Shown: in pieces, positions 36,128 through 46,686 of the stretch | Numbering within the stretch: the first letter of the stretch is position 1 | Layout: each line of letters opens with the position of its first letter | Source of the DNA: Solicoccozyma terricola | Lineage: Eukaryota; Basidiomycota; Tremellomycetes; Filobasidiales; Piskurozymaceae | Length of the DNA stretch: 64,000 nt | Assembly: GCA_001600875.1 (NCBI GenBank) | Contig: BCLD01000007.1 | Location: forward strand, 1 to 64,000 | Reading direction: 5' to 3' | Notes under the pieces: generated by a model | Databases searched by the model: none | What the model was told of the DNA's origin: nothing | Seen by the model: only the letters and a program-made list of their open reading frames with translations | Position numbers and translations under genes: made by a program

Positions 36128-36644
36128 ATAATGTTGTACTTGGAACTAGATTGTGACACTATGACATGGTCGCATGCGCAGGTCACCTCTTTTCAGTATT
36201 GCAATAGCTTCTTCCAGCATTGCAATAGGGTCTTCTACCGTCTCGGTGGTGCTCTGCCGATCCCCTGCAAGTATGAACCTTCGGCTACATAAGCGCCAGA
36301 TCGGGTTCATTGAAACGCATGCCAGCAACAACTTCCACGGCTTGGAAATGAAAATCCATGGGTTGTGTAAATTTACCTCTGTAAAGTTTCTCAGGACAGA
36401 AACTGGGTCTTCGTATGTCACGGTTGCTCATTGAAGAACTTTGCAAATGTCAAGAGAACGCTTGAGCGCCATCCATTTTCAGGGCTAATTCATTCGGCAG
36501 GTGAGTTGTTGCACACTCCTTAGCGGATTCCGACTTCCATGGCCACCGTCGCTTGAACCTCACAACTTGAGTGCCAGTGATGTGTGTAATTGACATTGAT
36601 TTGTAAAGTACGCTACAGTTCTATCACTACAATCGTATACAATC
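36128..36644. other. Intergenic, convergent 3' ends
   Basis: 517 bp between the RidA stop and the aldolase stop. There is a short repeated motif TATTGCAATAG (36198 and 36222 area), otherwise nothing. Confidence 0.5.
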
Positions 36645-37643
36645 TCATGTCGACCGTGCTACCTCGAGCTCTGCAATGTACCAGTTCTGAAGTGCCTTGG
36701 TGTCGCCAGTGATCGCCACCGTGTCAAACGCTGCTCTCGCATCCTTAGCAAGACCGCCATTGTTAACCAGTCGACCGGACCACTTGCCGTGCTTGTTGGC
36801 GGCGGCGACGATCTTGTCGATCGCGCTCAAGAACTCCGGCTCATCTCCACGAGCGGGAACGTAGCCAAGAAGCGATTGGGCGAGGTCGTTGGGACCGATG
36901 AAGACGAGATCTGGCAGGGGCGGCGGTTTGAGCGCAGTACGAGCTTGTAATAGCATTCCACTCACCAACACCAGGGACAGCACAAATCGCATCGACGTTC
37001 TCCAACCCAGCGACAGTCTCGATTTGAACCATGGTCAGAATCGTTTGATTGGCAGAGAGCATGTATTCTGGGGTGGTGAGGCCATGGCCGATAGCAGGGA
37101 ACGCAGAGCCCTGACCACGTAGTCCCTGCGGTGGGAACTTGGAGTATCTCACTACCTGCTCTGCCTCCTCGGCAGTGTTGATCTGAGGAATCATGATGCC
37201 GCTGAGGACATGAGGTAGGTCAGCTTTTGCCCAGGTGAGTTCCACAGCCGCACGTACTGTGCACCGGTGTCTAGAGCACGTTTGATAATGTCAGGAGAGG
37301 TTCCACGGATGCGGATGATGGGGCTGACACCGAGAGCTGAGATGGCAGCGACAGAGTTGTGCATGGAGTCATCGCCGATGTGACCATGTTCACAATCAAT
37401 GATGACGCCCTGTGAGAGGGAAGGTCAGCGGTTTGATGGATATCACGTACAAAACACTTCGCTTACGTCCAGACCGGTCAAGGCAACGATTTGAGCGTGG
37501 CGGACGGAAGGGATTGCCATAAAGGTCATCAACGGGTACTCATCCGCCTTGAGCTTGTTGAGAAGCCGCAGACGGGGGTTGGAGACGGTTGTGGTGTGGG
37601 CGGTGGGGAATGTCTTTTCGGTGGAGGAGTTGAGGAAAGTCAT
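36645..37643 (-). CDS. HpcH/HpaI-family aldolase
   Basis: Start MTFLNSSTEK at 37643, stop at 36645, with short introns. LLNKLKADEYPLMTFMAIPS, GVIIDCEHGHIGDDS (conserved Asp-x-Glu-His), PIIRIRG, IMIPQINTAEEAEQVV, MVQIETVAGLENVDAI (metal-binding Glu) and DLVFIGPNDLAQSLG-like blocks define the family. Members perform retro-aldol cleavage of 4-hydroxy-2-oxo acids to pyruvate and an aldehyde, usually at the end of aromatic or heterocycle breakdown. The gene is divergent from the Dal5-type transporter. Confidence 0.9.
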
Positions 37644-38179
37644 TGCGATGAGTAGTGGGCGAGTTGTGGATGAGAATGGGTGTGAACAGGTAGTGATGAG
37701 TGGTGAGATGCTCAACGGTCCACTTGCGACCTTCCTCTCTGCGTTCTTATGTGTGCACGACTCAAACGTCCCAGTTTACTCGCCACTAGCCCGCTGTCCT
37801 CATGTGACGCCTTGTGATTTGATTTCCTGCACGAGCACCTGCTCCTCCCAACGCAATCGGAGCTCCATGCCATGCACGAATGAGACCCAATGCGAGGAGC
37901 GTTGAGGAGCTCGCCGTCGGTATGGTAGATAGTCGGTCCGAGAGGAGCGCTGGACTCGACACTCGCGTGACAAACGACTTGTCCGTGACCAGACGTCGCG
38001 TGTTTGGGAGGAGCTCCTCTTGCTATCGAGATATCGGCGGGAGGTGGTCGAGATAACACCCGTCCAACCTCAGCACAACGCAGCATATAAGATCCTAGCA
38101 TTCAAGCAGGATTCAATGGTTGAAGGTGACCACTCATCTGCAGCCACCAGCCACCAGCACCACACACACACGCAACGTC
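37644..38179. promoter_or_regulatory. Divergent promoter with GAGGAGCTCCTC palindrome (aldolase / transporter)
   Basis: Contains the exact palindrome GAGGAGCTCCTC at 38008-38019, a partial copy GAGGAGCTC at 37904-37912 and GGAGCTCC at about 37859-37866. An ATATAA box at 38095-38100 lies about 80 bp before the transporter start. Confidence 0.6.
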
Positions 38180-40074
38180 ATGAACTTCAATGACAACAAG
38201 CACCAGCCTGCTGCCGCCGACATGGAGGTCAAGGATCACATGGTGGCGAGCGTCGTGGATGTGCCAGAAAGCCGTGAACCAGTCAGCCTTCGCAATTTGA
38301 GTCAGGAAGAGCTTGACAAGATGACGAAGAAGCTCGTCCGGAAGATGGATTTGATCATCTTGTGAGACCGGATAGGTTTTCCCTCGTAGAGTTGGCCCTG
38401 AAACAATGGCCTCACAGACCCGTCATCGGTGTGCTTTACATCCTCAACTATATCGATCGCCAGAACTTGAGTGCAGCCAAGGTCCAAGGCATCAAGACGG
38501 ACCTGAATTTGACAACTCAGCAGTTTGCCACTGCCGTTTCCATTCTCTTTGGTGAGTTGAGGACAGGATGACCTTTTCAGCAGTGCCACCGACAAAGTTG
38601 ACACCCCCCTGAGTTCAGTCGGATACTTGCCCTTCCAAATCCCGTCCAACTTGATCATCACCAAGATTCCTCGTCCTGGGATGTGTGAGTAGAATGTCTT
38701 CACGCCAGGCGTCCGTTTGAACCTTTGCTCACCTCACAACCTCCAGACATCTGCTGTGCTGTTACCATCTGGGGTGCAATATCTGCAGCAAACGCTGCCG
38801 TGAAAAACTACAGCCAGCTGGTCGCTATCCGTGCTTGTCTTGGTATGGTCGAAGCCGTCTTCTTTCCCGGAGCCATCTACTACCTGTCGGCGTGGTACAC
38901 CAAGCAGGAACTCGGCAAACGCCTCGCCGGACTCTACATCGCCCAGCAGTTTGGCAACGCCTTTGGTGGTCTATTCGCTGCAGCGGTTCTAAAACTCAAT
39001 GGCGTGCACGGCCTGAAGGGATGGCAGTGGTTGTTCATTATGTGAGGCGAGGCTGATCGACATGCCGCATGAGCTGCAGCTGATGACCTGCCTGCGCAAC
39101 ACAGCGAGGGGTCCGTCACCGTCGGAGTCGGTGCCATCAGTGCCTTCTTCATGCCCGAGTATCCGCACAACGCCAAGATTCTCACTCCCATCCAGCGCGA
39201 TCTCGCTGTCTGGCGAATCGAATCCGAGTCAGGCGCTGCCGAGGGAACCGAGGACGTCTCCACCATGCGTGCATTCGCGCACGCTTTTACAGACCCCAAG
39301 CTCTACCTGCTCATCTTTATGAACATGATGTCGCAATGTCAAGGATCGATCGCCAACTTTTTCCCCAGCATCGTTCAGTCGCTCGGCTATAACAGCACGT
39401 TGACTTTGGTTCTCACCGCGCCTCCGTATATCTTTGCGGGCTTCATGTACTACCTCATCAGCTGGTACTCGGATGTGAGTTGATTTTTACAAAAAGACCG
39501 TCCGGAAATGCAATACCAACCCTGACCAACACCAACCCCCACAGCGCAAGAACACGATTTATCCCATCATCCTAGTACTCATCAGCACCGCGTGCGTCAT
39601 GTACATCATCTCGATGTCCACCACCAACATCGGCGCGCGATACTTTGCCATGATGATGCTGCCGTTCAGTTCTGTTGGACCTCAAATCTTGCTCTACAAG
39701 ACCATCAACTTGCACCTCGCCCGTCCCACGTCTAAACGTGCCGCCGCCTCTGCTCTCGTCAACGCCATCGGTGGGACCTCCAATATCTGGATGAGCTACC
39801 TCTACATTGGCGCTCCTCACTTCTTTCCGGCATTCGGTACTCGTGAGTGAGGCGTGGATTCGATGAGGCCGCCGTGCCATCAGCTAATGATGACAAACCT
39901 ACAGTCCTCGGCTGTGCGGCAATGTTCGCTGCGACCCTGACTTTCTACCGATGGTATGTCCTCAACGAGAACAAGAAGCTCGACTCTGGAGACCCGGAGA
40001 AGATTGCTAGTGTCATTCGTGGTGGTGTGACGCAGGAAATGATTGATTTGGGATGGCGGTACGAGATGTTTTGA
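38180..40074 (+). CDS. Anion:cation symporter (Dal5/Tna1-type MFS transporter)
   Basis: Seven exons (38180-38361, 38418-38551, 38619-38684, 38747-39041, 39105-39474, 39545-39842, 39905-40074) sum to 504 residues. Typical blocks are YILNYIDRQNLSAAKVQGI (helix 1), VGYLPFQIPSNLI, GMVEAVFFPGAIYYLSAWYTKQELGKR, WQWLFIIEGSVT, MPEYPHNAKILTP, and the C-terminal SALVNAIGGTSNIW. The family imports organic anions such as allantoate, nicotinate and other carboxylates at the plasma membrane. In this cluster it would bring in the substrate of the oxygenase/aldolase route. Confidence 0.92.
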
Positions 40075-40210
40075 GGGTGGGCTGCGGATATTGTAGCGTA
40101 ATGGCATTTTTAACGAGGGTATCTGTATTGGATAGCGGGTCCTCCAACTTGTAGTGTGTGCGACGTAGTATAGGTATTATGTGATGACAGGGTAAATGGG
40201 TAACATACCC

Positions 40211-40236
40211 CGCCACCGCCACCGCCACCGCCACCG
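40211..40236 (+). repeat. CCACCG hexanucleotide microsatellite
   Basis: About four tandem CCACCG/CGCCAC units. A complementary-type (GGTGGC)n tract occurs at 50732-50762. Confidence 0.9.
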
Positions 40237-40337
40237 GGGCACCGCGGAATTGCGGGGCACCGAGATTAGAAAATGTTTCGGGCGCTCAAACATCCTCGTC
40301 CCCACCCAGTCTGGCCGTGTTTCATTCAACAAATCCC

Positions 40338-41482
40338 ATGACCACCATCGAGCTGGTCAAAAGGGCCCTCACAGCATACGGCGATGATACACGGAAGAAC
40401 GATCGTGTGAGCGAATTCCATCCACGGGGCGCCAAACGACATCGCAACCTGGCCAACCGTTCCGGACAGGATCCGACCTTTGTTCGTCAAATCGCTTGTG
40501 CGGCAGCTGGCATTAGGTGGGCGTGGCGTAAATTATGTTGCTGGCTCAGGGACGATGCGGCTGATAGGCACTCCACCAGATGCGCCTTCCTCGTAGACTC
40601 TGTAATCTTTTCGAAATCGGAAGCTGGTTGCTTGGCTCGACATCTCGCTGAGGTGAGAACTTGCTTGTTGGCGGCAACGAACAATAAAGAGCGCGAATGT
40701 TCACCTTTAAAACATCCAACCCCACAGCACCTTGCGCAATTACTCGTGATACACGAAGATACCTCGGAGCAAGTGTTCATTGCAAATAGAGGGATTCTCT
40801 CTTACAGGTTGGGACTCGTAGGAGAACACGCGGGGGACGGGGACGGTGACGATGGTCTGGAAAGTATCTCGTTTGTGGATGTGTCGACGGATTCCCCACG
40901 TCTGGTACGTTACTGCATCAGTTCTCACCCTCACCCCCCGGGCTCGATCTGACTCTACCCTTCAGCGCCAACCACCGAAGAGCTTGACCATCGCACTCGC
41001 TCGTCTGCGGTGTGGCATCGAGTCGCTGTCCTCGGACGATCACTTGCTTTGCATATCACTGGTGGATACGCCGACGGAGATGACGACGGTGGCTGCGTGG
41101 ATGCTGGAATATCCGATCGCATATGTCGTGAGTGCGTTGTATGCGCTACTCTTGTCCTTCCGCGTCTGATTGTTGGGACACGGACAGGTAGGCAAGGGTA
41201 ATGGCAATTGCCTGGGTGGACTCTCCCTCTGGCTGTTCACTGTGGGACTATGCGCGGATGATGGCGCTCGGTGAGTTCGACTTGCACAGGCGGCACACAG
41301 GACCACGCCCGTTCCTCTCAACCTGACGCAGCGTTCTAGGTTCGATCTTTTGGCCTTTTCGGTACCGCGGCAAGTGGGAGACGACTCGACAGACATTTCC
41401 TCTCGAGCCAACATGCACTCGCTCGCTGCGAGGCTGCAAGACCGATATCAGACGCGGCTGTTGGGCAGGAAAGCAGGAGTAG
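40338..41482 (+). CDS. Uncharacterised conserved protein, possibly UPF0739/DUF4504-like
   Basis: Seven exons (40338-40406, 40470-40516, 40550-40652, 40728-40904, 40966-41127, 41192-41270, 41340-41482) sum to exactly 260 codons, i.e. 259 residues. The protein starts MTTIELVKRAL. It contains CAFLVDSVIFSKSE, HLAQLLVIHEDTSEQVFIAN, LTIALARLRCGIES, LVDTPTEMTTVAAWMLEYPIAYV and WDYARMMALGSIFWPFRY. No signal peptide, membrane span or catalytic motif that I can name is visible. Length and general layout remind me of the eukaryotic UPF0739 (C1orf74) family, but I cannot verify this. The model was chosen over a longer frame because it alone preserves VDSPSGCSLWDYA. Confidence 0.65.
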
Positions 41483-41625
41483 CAGGAGTAGCAGCGGGTG
41501 CACCTGCCAGTGTACCCTGGACTACCACCAGCGTGTCCGTTGACGTTGTTACTCTTGACACTGTTGCGCTGTAGTGAATTCCATACCGGGGTCCTTCCCC
41601 CCCCCCTCCTCCCCCGGTCACGTGA

Positions 41626-41636
41626 TTTTATTTTAA
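41626..41636. promoter_or_regulatory. CACGTG E-box upstream of PUF6
   Basis: GGTCACGTGAT about 105 bp before the PUF6 start. A CACGTGATT also occurs at 60213-60221 upstream of ARB1. It fits the Cbf1-type bHLH consensus. A C-rich run precedes it. Confidence 0.5.
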
Positions 41637-41740
41637 TTAATTTCTAACCATGCTTTGGGATCGATTTCTGGTCCAACCGACACCCCGTCCTCTTCACCAT
41701 CATCTCACAACCAATCCTCACCTTCATACTTACCCCAGCA

Positions 41741-43723
41741 ATGGCTCAGAAAAGAGCAGCTCCAGGTGCAGCAGGCGGCGGCGGCCGTGGAGGTAGTGCT
41801 GGCGGCGCCAAACGTGGCAAGTTTGACCACAAGCCGACGGCAGGAAAGACGGGCAACAACAGCACGACCACCTCCAAACACAGCGCATTCGACAACTACA
41901 AAGGTAAAGGCAAGGCGCCTGTGCGTACTGCGAGTCGTGGCGGCGGCGGCGGCGGCAACAACAAGTCGGAGCGATCCAAGCCAGAGGTGACCAAAAAACG
42001 CAAGATGCCGTTGACGAGCATCGCCGTCCAGTCCCCCGAAGACAGCGAAGCAGAGGAGGACGAGGATATGATGGATGTCGAGGAGGAGAACGTGGACCAA
42101 GATATGGAGACGTCCCAATATGTCACCGGTAGTGGTGAAGCTGGTGGAGAGAAACAGCGATTGTCCAAAGGTGAGAGCATGTTTTTGGACATCACCAGCT
42201 CATTTCCCTCGCTTACCCCTTCCACCCCCCCGCCAGCTGAACGTGCCGCTCTGCACGCACAACAACCGCATCGTACTACCCTTCTACCCTCCCATCCACT
42301 CCTCAAGGACCACCTTCTTCCATTGTGGGAAGAGGCCCGCAAGGCCGATCTGACCAAAGACGAGAGGAAGGCAGCGATCGCCAAACTCTGGGAAGCGACC
42401 AAGGGAAGGGTTGCCGAGGTCTCGCGTGGACACAAAGGTGGAAGAGTGTTGCAAACAGTGAGTAATACCCCAGGTCATGGTCACGCCGCATGCTAACCAT
42501 CACCCTCCCAGCTCATCAAATTCGGAGGAAAGGAGGAGCGAAATGGGATTGCCCAGGAACTCGATGGACAGTACAAGGCTATGATGTCGAGCAAGTATTC
42601 CAAGGTATGTCTGCATTTTTCGTAGTGGCCTCGATTTTCTCCCCTGACATCGATACCTACCACGAACGACCACGAACGCAGTTCCTCATCGGCAAGATCA
42701 TTCGCTACTGGTGAGTCTACTGCCTGTCCAATTGATGTTATCACTCCTAACCCCCCCCCCCCCCCCCCAGTCCATCCATCCGTCCCGCCCTCATCTCCCA
42801 GATCTCCGCCGACGTCCCTCAACTCCTTTTCCACACCTACGCTTGCCCAATCATCGCCGACTTCTTCGAGCTCTACGCGAGTCCCAAGGAGAAGCGGATG
42901 CTCGTTCGGAGCTTCTACCCGAAGGAGGTCGTTGTTTTCGAGTCCGTAGCTGCGAATGCGGAGGGAGCAAAGGCTCAGGAGGTCCCTACACTTGAACAGG
43001 TCTTGGCCGGTATGAGTGAAGGTAAAGGAAGGGAGAGGATTTTGGACGAGTTGGCGGAAAAGATCACACATGTGTGAGTGTGCCGAGAGATGATGTTGCG
43101 GCAGGAAGGACAACTTACTAATTTATCTCTTCCACTAGCTTCAATTCGACTCAAAAGCAGGCTCTCGCTCAGGCAATCTTCCATCGATTAGTGACGGAGT
43201 ACCTTACCTGTGTACACAAGTTCCTTCCCGAGGAGGCTGCCGATAAGAAGATGCACGATTTGTTGGAGGCGTGAGTGATTTGGAAGTCCTTCCGCATGTA
43301 TCGATGCTCACATGCCCCCCCCCCCCCCCGGCTTGATAGCTCCCTCGAGTCCCTCGCTGACATTGCTCACACCAAGGACGGATCGTCTGTCGTGCGGGAG
43401 TTCCTCTCACGAGGTACTGCAAAGGTGAGCCGGATAGCCCAGAGAAGCATGACATCCAGCTGATGCAACTCTTCTTAGGATCGTAAAAACATCCTCCGAG
43501 TGCTCAAACCACATCTTCAAAAGCTCTGCGAGGACGCCGACGCCCAGATGATCCTTTTCACCGCCCTCGACTGCGTAGAGTGAGTGTCGGAGGCCTCGTA
43601 CGCTCCCGAACGCAAACTGAAAACGAGCCTCTTCCAGCGACACGAAGATGATGGGAAAGACCATTATTGCCGTGAGTATCGCCTCTGAATTCAACTTCCG
43701 CCATCCGCTGACCCCTTCCCCCT

Positions 43724-43759
<36 letters not shown>

Positions 43760-44575
43760 CCCTCCAGGAAATCGTCTCTCTGATGCCCGAGCTCGCTATG
43801 CACAAGATCGGCCGTCGAGTCCTCCTCTACCTCCTTGTGCCACGGTCGACCAAATACTTCATCCCTTCTACCATCACCCAGCTCGTTGCCACCGACGAGG
43901 CAGCCTCTAAAACCAGCAAGAAGAACGCTGCGACTCGACGGGACGAGCTCAGGGCCTCGGCCAACGAAGGTTTCATTAAACTCGCGGCAGAGCATGGCGA
44001 GGAAATGATTCGTGACGCAGGAGCAAGTCTTTTGCTCACCGAGATCATGCTCTACACTACCGGTGGTGAGTACAGAATTGGTAGTCTGCGCAACCCGTCA
44101 CTAACGCCCCACTGGCTACTCAGACAAGACGACTGCGATCGATGCCCTCGTCGGACCTCTCGCGCAACCCTACCCACACCCTGCTCCGGTCGAATCCGAC
44201 CCCGACCCAGCCACCGCTCACGTCCTGGATCTGTCCTACGCCGACCGATGTTACAAGACGCTTCTATGCGGCGGTCATTACTCCACTGCGACGCAATCAG
44301 TTGCCGTTGTCGACCAAGCCATGCGTGATACTCTCGCAGAGCAGATGTGGAAGACCATTTCCTCCGAGGATGCTGGTGGTGAGGACAACATCCGTCACGT
44401 AGCGCTAGGCAACGCGCCGTTCGTCCTCGTGGAACTCGTCGAGGCACTGCAAACGAACGAAGCACTCAAGTCCGAGGTCAAGCGGATCTTGAAGGCGGGT
44501 ACCTTGCAAGCCGATGTAGAGGCCAGCGTTCGCAAGGGTGCGAGTCTGTTGGCTGCAAAGATTGCTTCGCTGTGA
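41741..44575 (+). CDS. Pumilio-family protein PUF6
   Basis: Eleven exons sum to 725 residues: 41741-42170, 42237-42457, 42512-42604, 42682-42710, 42771-43073, then exons ending at 43270, 43424, 43579, 43671, 44065 and the last, 44124-44575. The N-terminus is Gly/Lys rich with basic nuclear-type signals (KKRKM) and an acidic stretch (EDSEAEEDEDMMDVEEE). Then come pumilio-like repeats: LIKFGGKEERNGIAQEL, SSKYSKFLIGKIIRYC, HTYACPIIADFFELYAS and AHTKDGSSVVREFLSRG, followed by a C-terminal CPL-type region. This is the Puf6 / KIAA0020 family, which acts in nucleolar 60S ribosome assembly and in yeast also represses ASH1 mRNA translation. Three of its introns hold long poly-C runs. Confidence 0.93.
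42751..42768 (+). repeat. 18-C run in PUF6 intron
   Basis: Runs directly from a CTAA branch-like site to the AG acceptor at 42769-42770, forming the whole polypyrimidine tract. Confidence 0.9.
43315..43329 (+). repeat. 15-C run in PUF6 intron
   Basis: Sits in the intron before the exon that starts at 43340. Confidence 0.85.
43725..43756 (+). repeat. 32-C run in PUF6 intron
   Basis: Follows a CTGAC branch-like site and precedes the CCTCCAG acceptor of the exon starting at 43768. Confidence 0.9.
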
Positions 44576-44657
44576 TCGTAAAACGTTCACAAACTATTGT
44601 ACAAGCAGCAGCCTCGTGTACCACCGTTAGATTCATCATGATCATCTCATCCATTTA

Positions 44658-46364
44658 TTAACCGACGGTGTTCCTCGCCGCCTTCCAGTGACCGATTTTG
44701 TCCCAATCCACCTTCTGACGTGTGATGGGTAGAGCACGGCGGAGTCTGGCAAGGCATGATATTTCTCAGTAACAAGTTCGAGCGACAGTCGAGGGGGGCC
44801 GGCCACTCACGATCGGAATGCCTTGTCGCCCAGCTCCGCATACGTAGCATTCAACTGCTGCTGATACTCTGCCTCGACCTTGGAGATTGTGGTGATGATT
44901 TGAGCTGCGGCGCTGGTCGGGTTCTCGGGTAGATCGAACGACGGAGTGTGTTTGGAGGCTAGTTGGACCTGGCAGCATGTAAGTAAATAACATCAGATGT
45001 CCGTCGGTGACCTCTATTCGGGTGACATGACCCACGTTCCCAGCCTCAAAGTAGTGCACGTCAACTTTGATACTGCCTTTGACCGCAGGTCGTTGCAGGT
45101 CAATAATGTACTCGCTTCGCCAACGTCCCGTCCTGTGTGGAGAAGGATTTAGCATACGCATCAGCAGTATACACACGCGGGGGGAGGGGGGGGGGCGGCT
45201 CTCCAGCTCACCAAAAGTTTTGCACATTATACTTGTTCCCAACGATTTGGACGGTGAAGATGGGCGGCGCTGCTGGTTCCTCTTGTGGGGGTTCTATGGG
45301 TACTGCTTGCTCAGGAAGAGGCTCTTCGGGAGAAGTTCCATCCGTTTCGTCTTGCTGGGCGGGAGCGTCTCCGTCTTCGTTCGTTGCCGGCGCCTCAGTC
45401 TCCTCGTCGTGCCCTTCACCGTCTACCTTGACGCCTTCCGTGGTCACTTCGGACACTTCAGCAGTTGTCTCTTCGACCGGCTTCTCCACGTCCATCGGTT
45501 CTGCACTTGTCTCCTTGACAGTGACTGGTTCCTCCACGATGTCATCTCCTGCTTCCTTGGTCTCCTTGGGATCTGGATTGTCGCTGACTTCAGCTACAGG
45601 CGGCCCATCTGCGATCTCCTCTTCCCCAGTAACCGGAATAGCCTCGACCTTCTCTACAGGTTTAGAGGAGCAGAAGACAGACCCGACACCGCCAGGGTAG
45701 TGATTGTTCACGTACGCCGTCAGGGATTTCTCGAGAGCCGCTCTGCGGTAAAACTATTCATCACCGCGAACGCTTCGAACAATCTCCCCGACCACCTACC
45801 TGAATGTCTCATCATCCTCGGGAATAATATATTCCTCCTCCTCCTCGGAGGGTTTCTGTGGAGAGGGACGACATGGTGATAGCATCAGAGGACTGGTTTG
45901 GTTATACATTCACCCGAGCACAGCACTCGCTCGACTCACGCCAGTCAGATGATCGTATGCAAACGTCTGCTTTGCCCGGGGGTCCACGTAGCGAGTGGTG
46001 GGACCGGCAACGATGGCGGCGGTGGATATGATAGTCTGAAGGATGCGAGCGATCAGGTCTTGTTGAGAGCATTCTCCGTGTCAACCGTCGACCCACCGGC
46101 TCGGTCTTGCCTTCGAGGACAATGACGTCGAATTGCTCCTCGTTGTACAGCTGCAGCTGCTCTGCGGCATGAGCAGCGAACTCTGGGTCTTGTCCGATGA
46201 TGACTTGGATATCTGGGCGAAGAAACCCGTTGGAATCAGCCAACGAGGGTGAGTAGCACCTCGAAGCTGAGCGAGCACCCACCGGAAATCACATCATTGA
46301 CCTGCCCTGGAGGACTCTGACGGATGAGCTGAGCGGCGAGGGACAAACGGTCATTGGAAGACAT
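44658..46364 (-). CDS. F-actin capping protein alpha subunit with large acidic insertion
   Basis: Start MSSNDRLSLAAQLIRQSPPG at 46364 and stop at 44658. N-terminal blocks (QVNDVIS, DIQVIIGQDPEFAAHAAEQL, YNEEQFDVIVLEG) and C-terminal blocks (NVQNFWTGRWRSEYIIDL, KVDVHYFEAGNVQLAS, LRRALPITRQKVDWDKIGHW) are typical of CapZ alpha / Cap1, which caps actin barbed ends with the beta subunit. Between VNNHYPGGVGSVF and IFTVQIVGNKYNVQNFW, where animal and ascomycete proteins have only a short link, about 135 residues rich in Glu, Pro, Thr and Asp are inserted (about 45663-45259). The insert is encoded in one exon with the conserved flanks, so it is part of the protein, not a missed intron. It should form a disordered acidic loop. 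Confidence 0.92.
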
Positions 46365-46686
46365 GGCCAAGAGGGGCTTGCAGCTGACGTGGTCTAATGC
46401 GGGGGATGGCTACGAGGTGAGGAGTTGTTTGATAGATGGATGGATGGTGGATGGTGGTGGATGGGATGTTGGTGGGGGTTGCTCTAAGGTTCGGGGTGAT
46501 GACGTCATCATCGGGTCAAGTCAAAGTCAACTATCCATCCAGCGTCATCACCATCCCCCCCTCCCCCTCCCCCTCCCCCTCCCACGGTCATGTCCCTTTT
46601 ATGTAGAAACCCCCAAGCAGCTAGTATTTACAAGCAGAAGGATGCCAACTCGTGAGAAGAGGATCGAGGGTCGTATGTATGATGCA
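46365..46686. promoter_or_regulatory. Promoter of the capping protein gene with CRE-like palindrome
   Basis: 322 bp between the capping protein start and the Kre6/Skn1 stop. GATGACGTCATC lies at 46498-46509, about 135 bp upstream of the start. A (CCCCCT)n-like tract occurs at about 46555-46582. Confidence 0.55.

Noticed and set aside
40210..40240. CCACCG array as a CRISPR-like repeat
   Set aside because: It is a simple hexanucleotide microsatellite without spacers, in a eukaryotic context.
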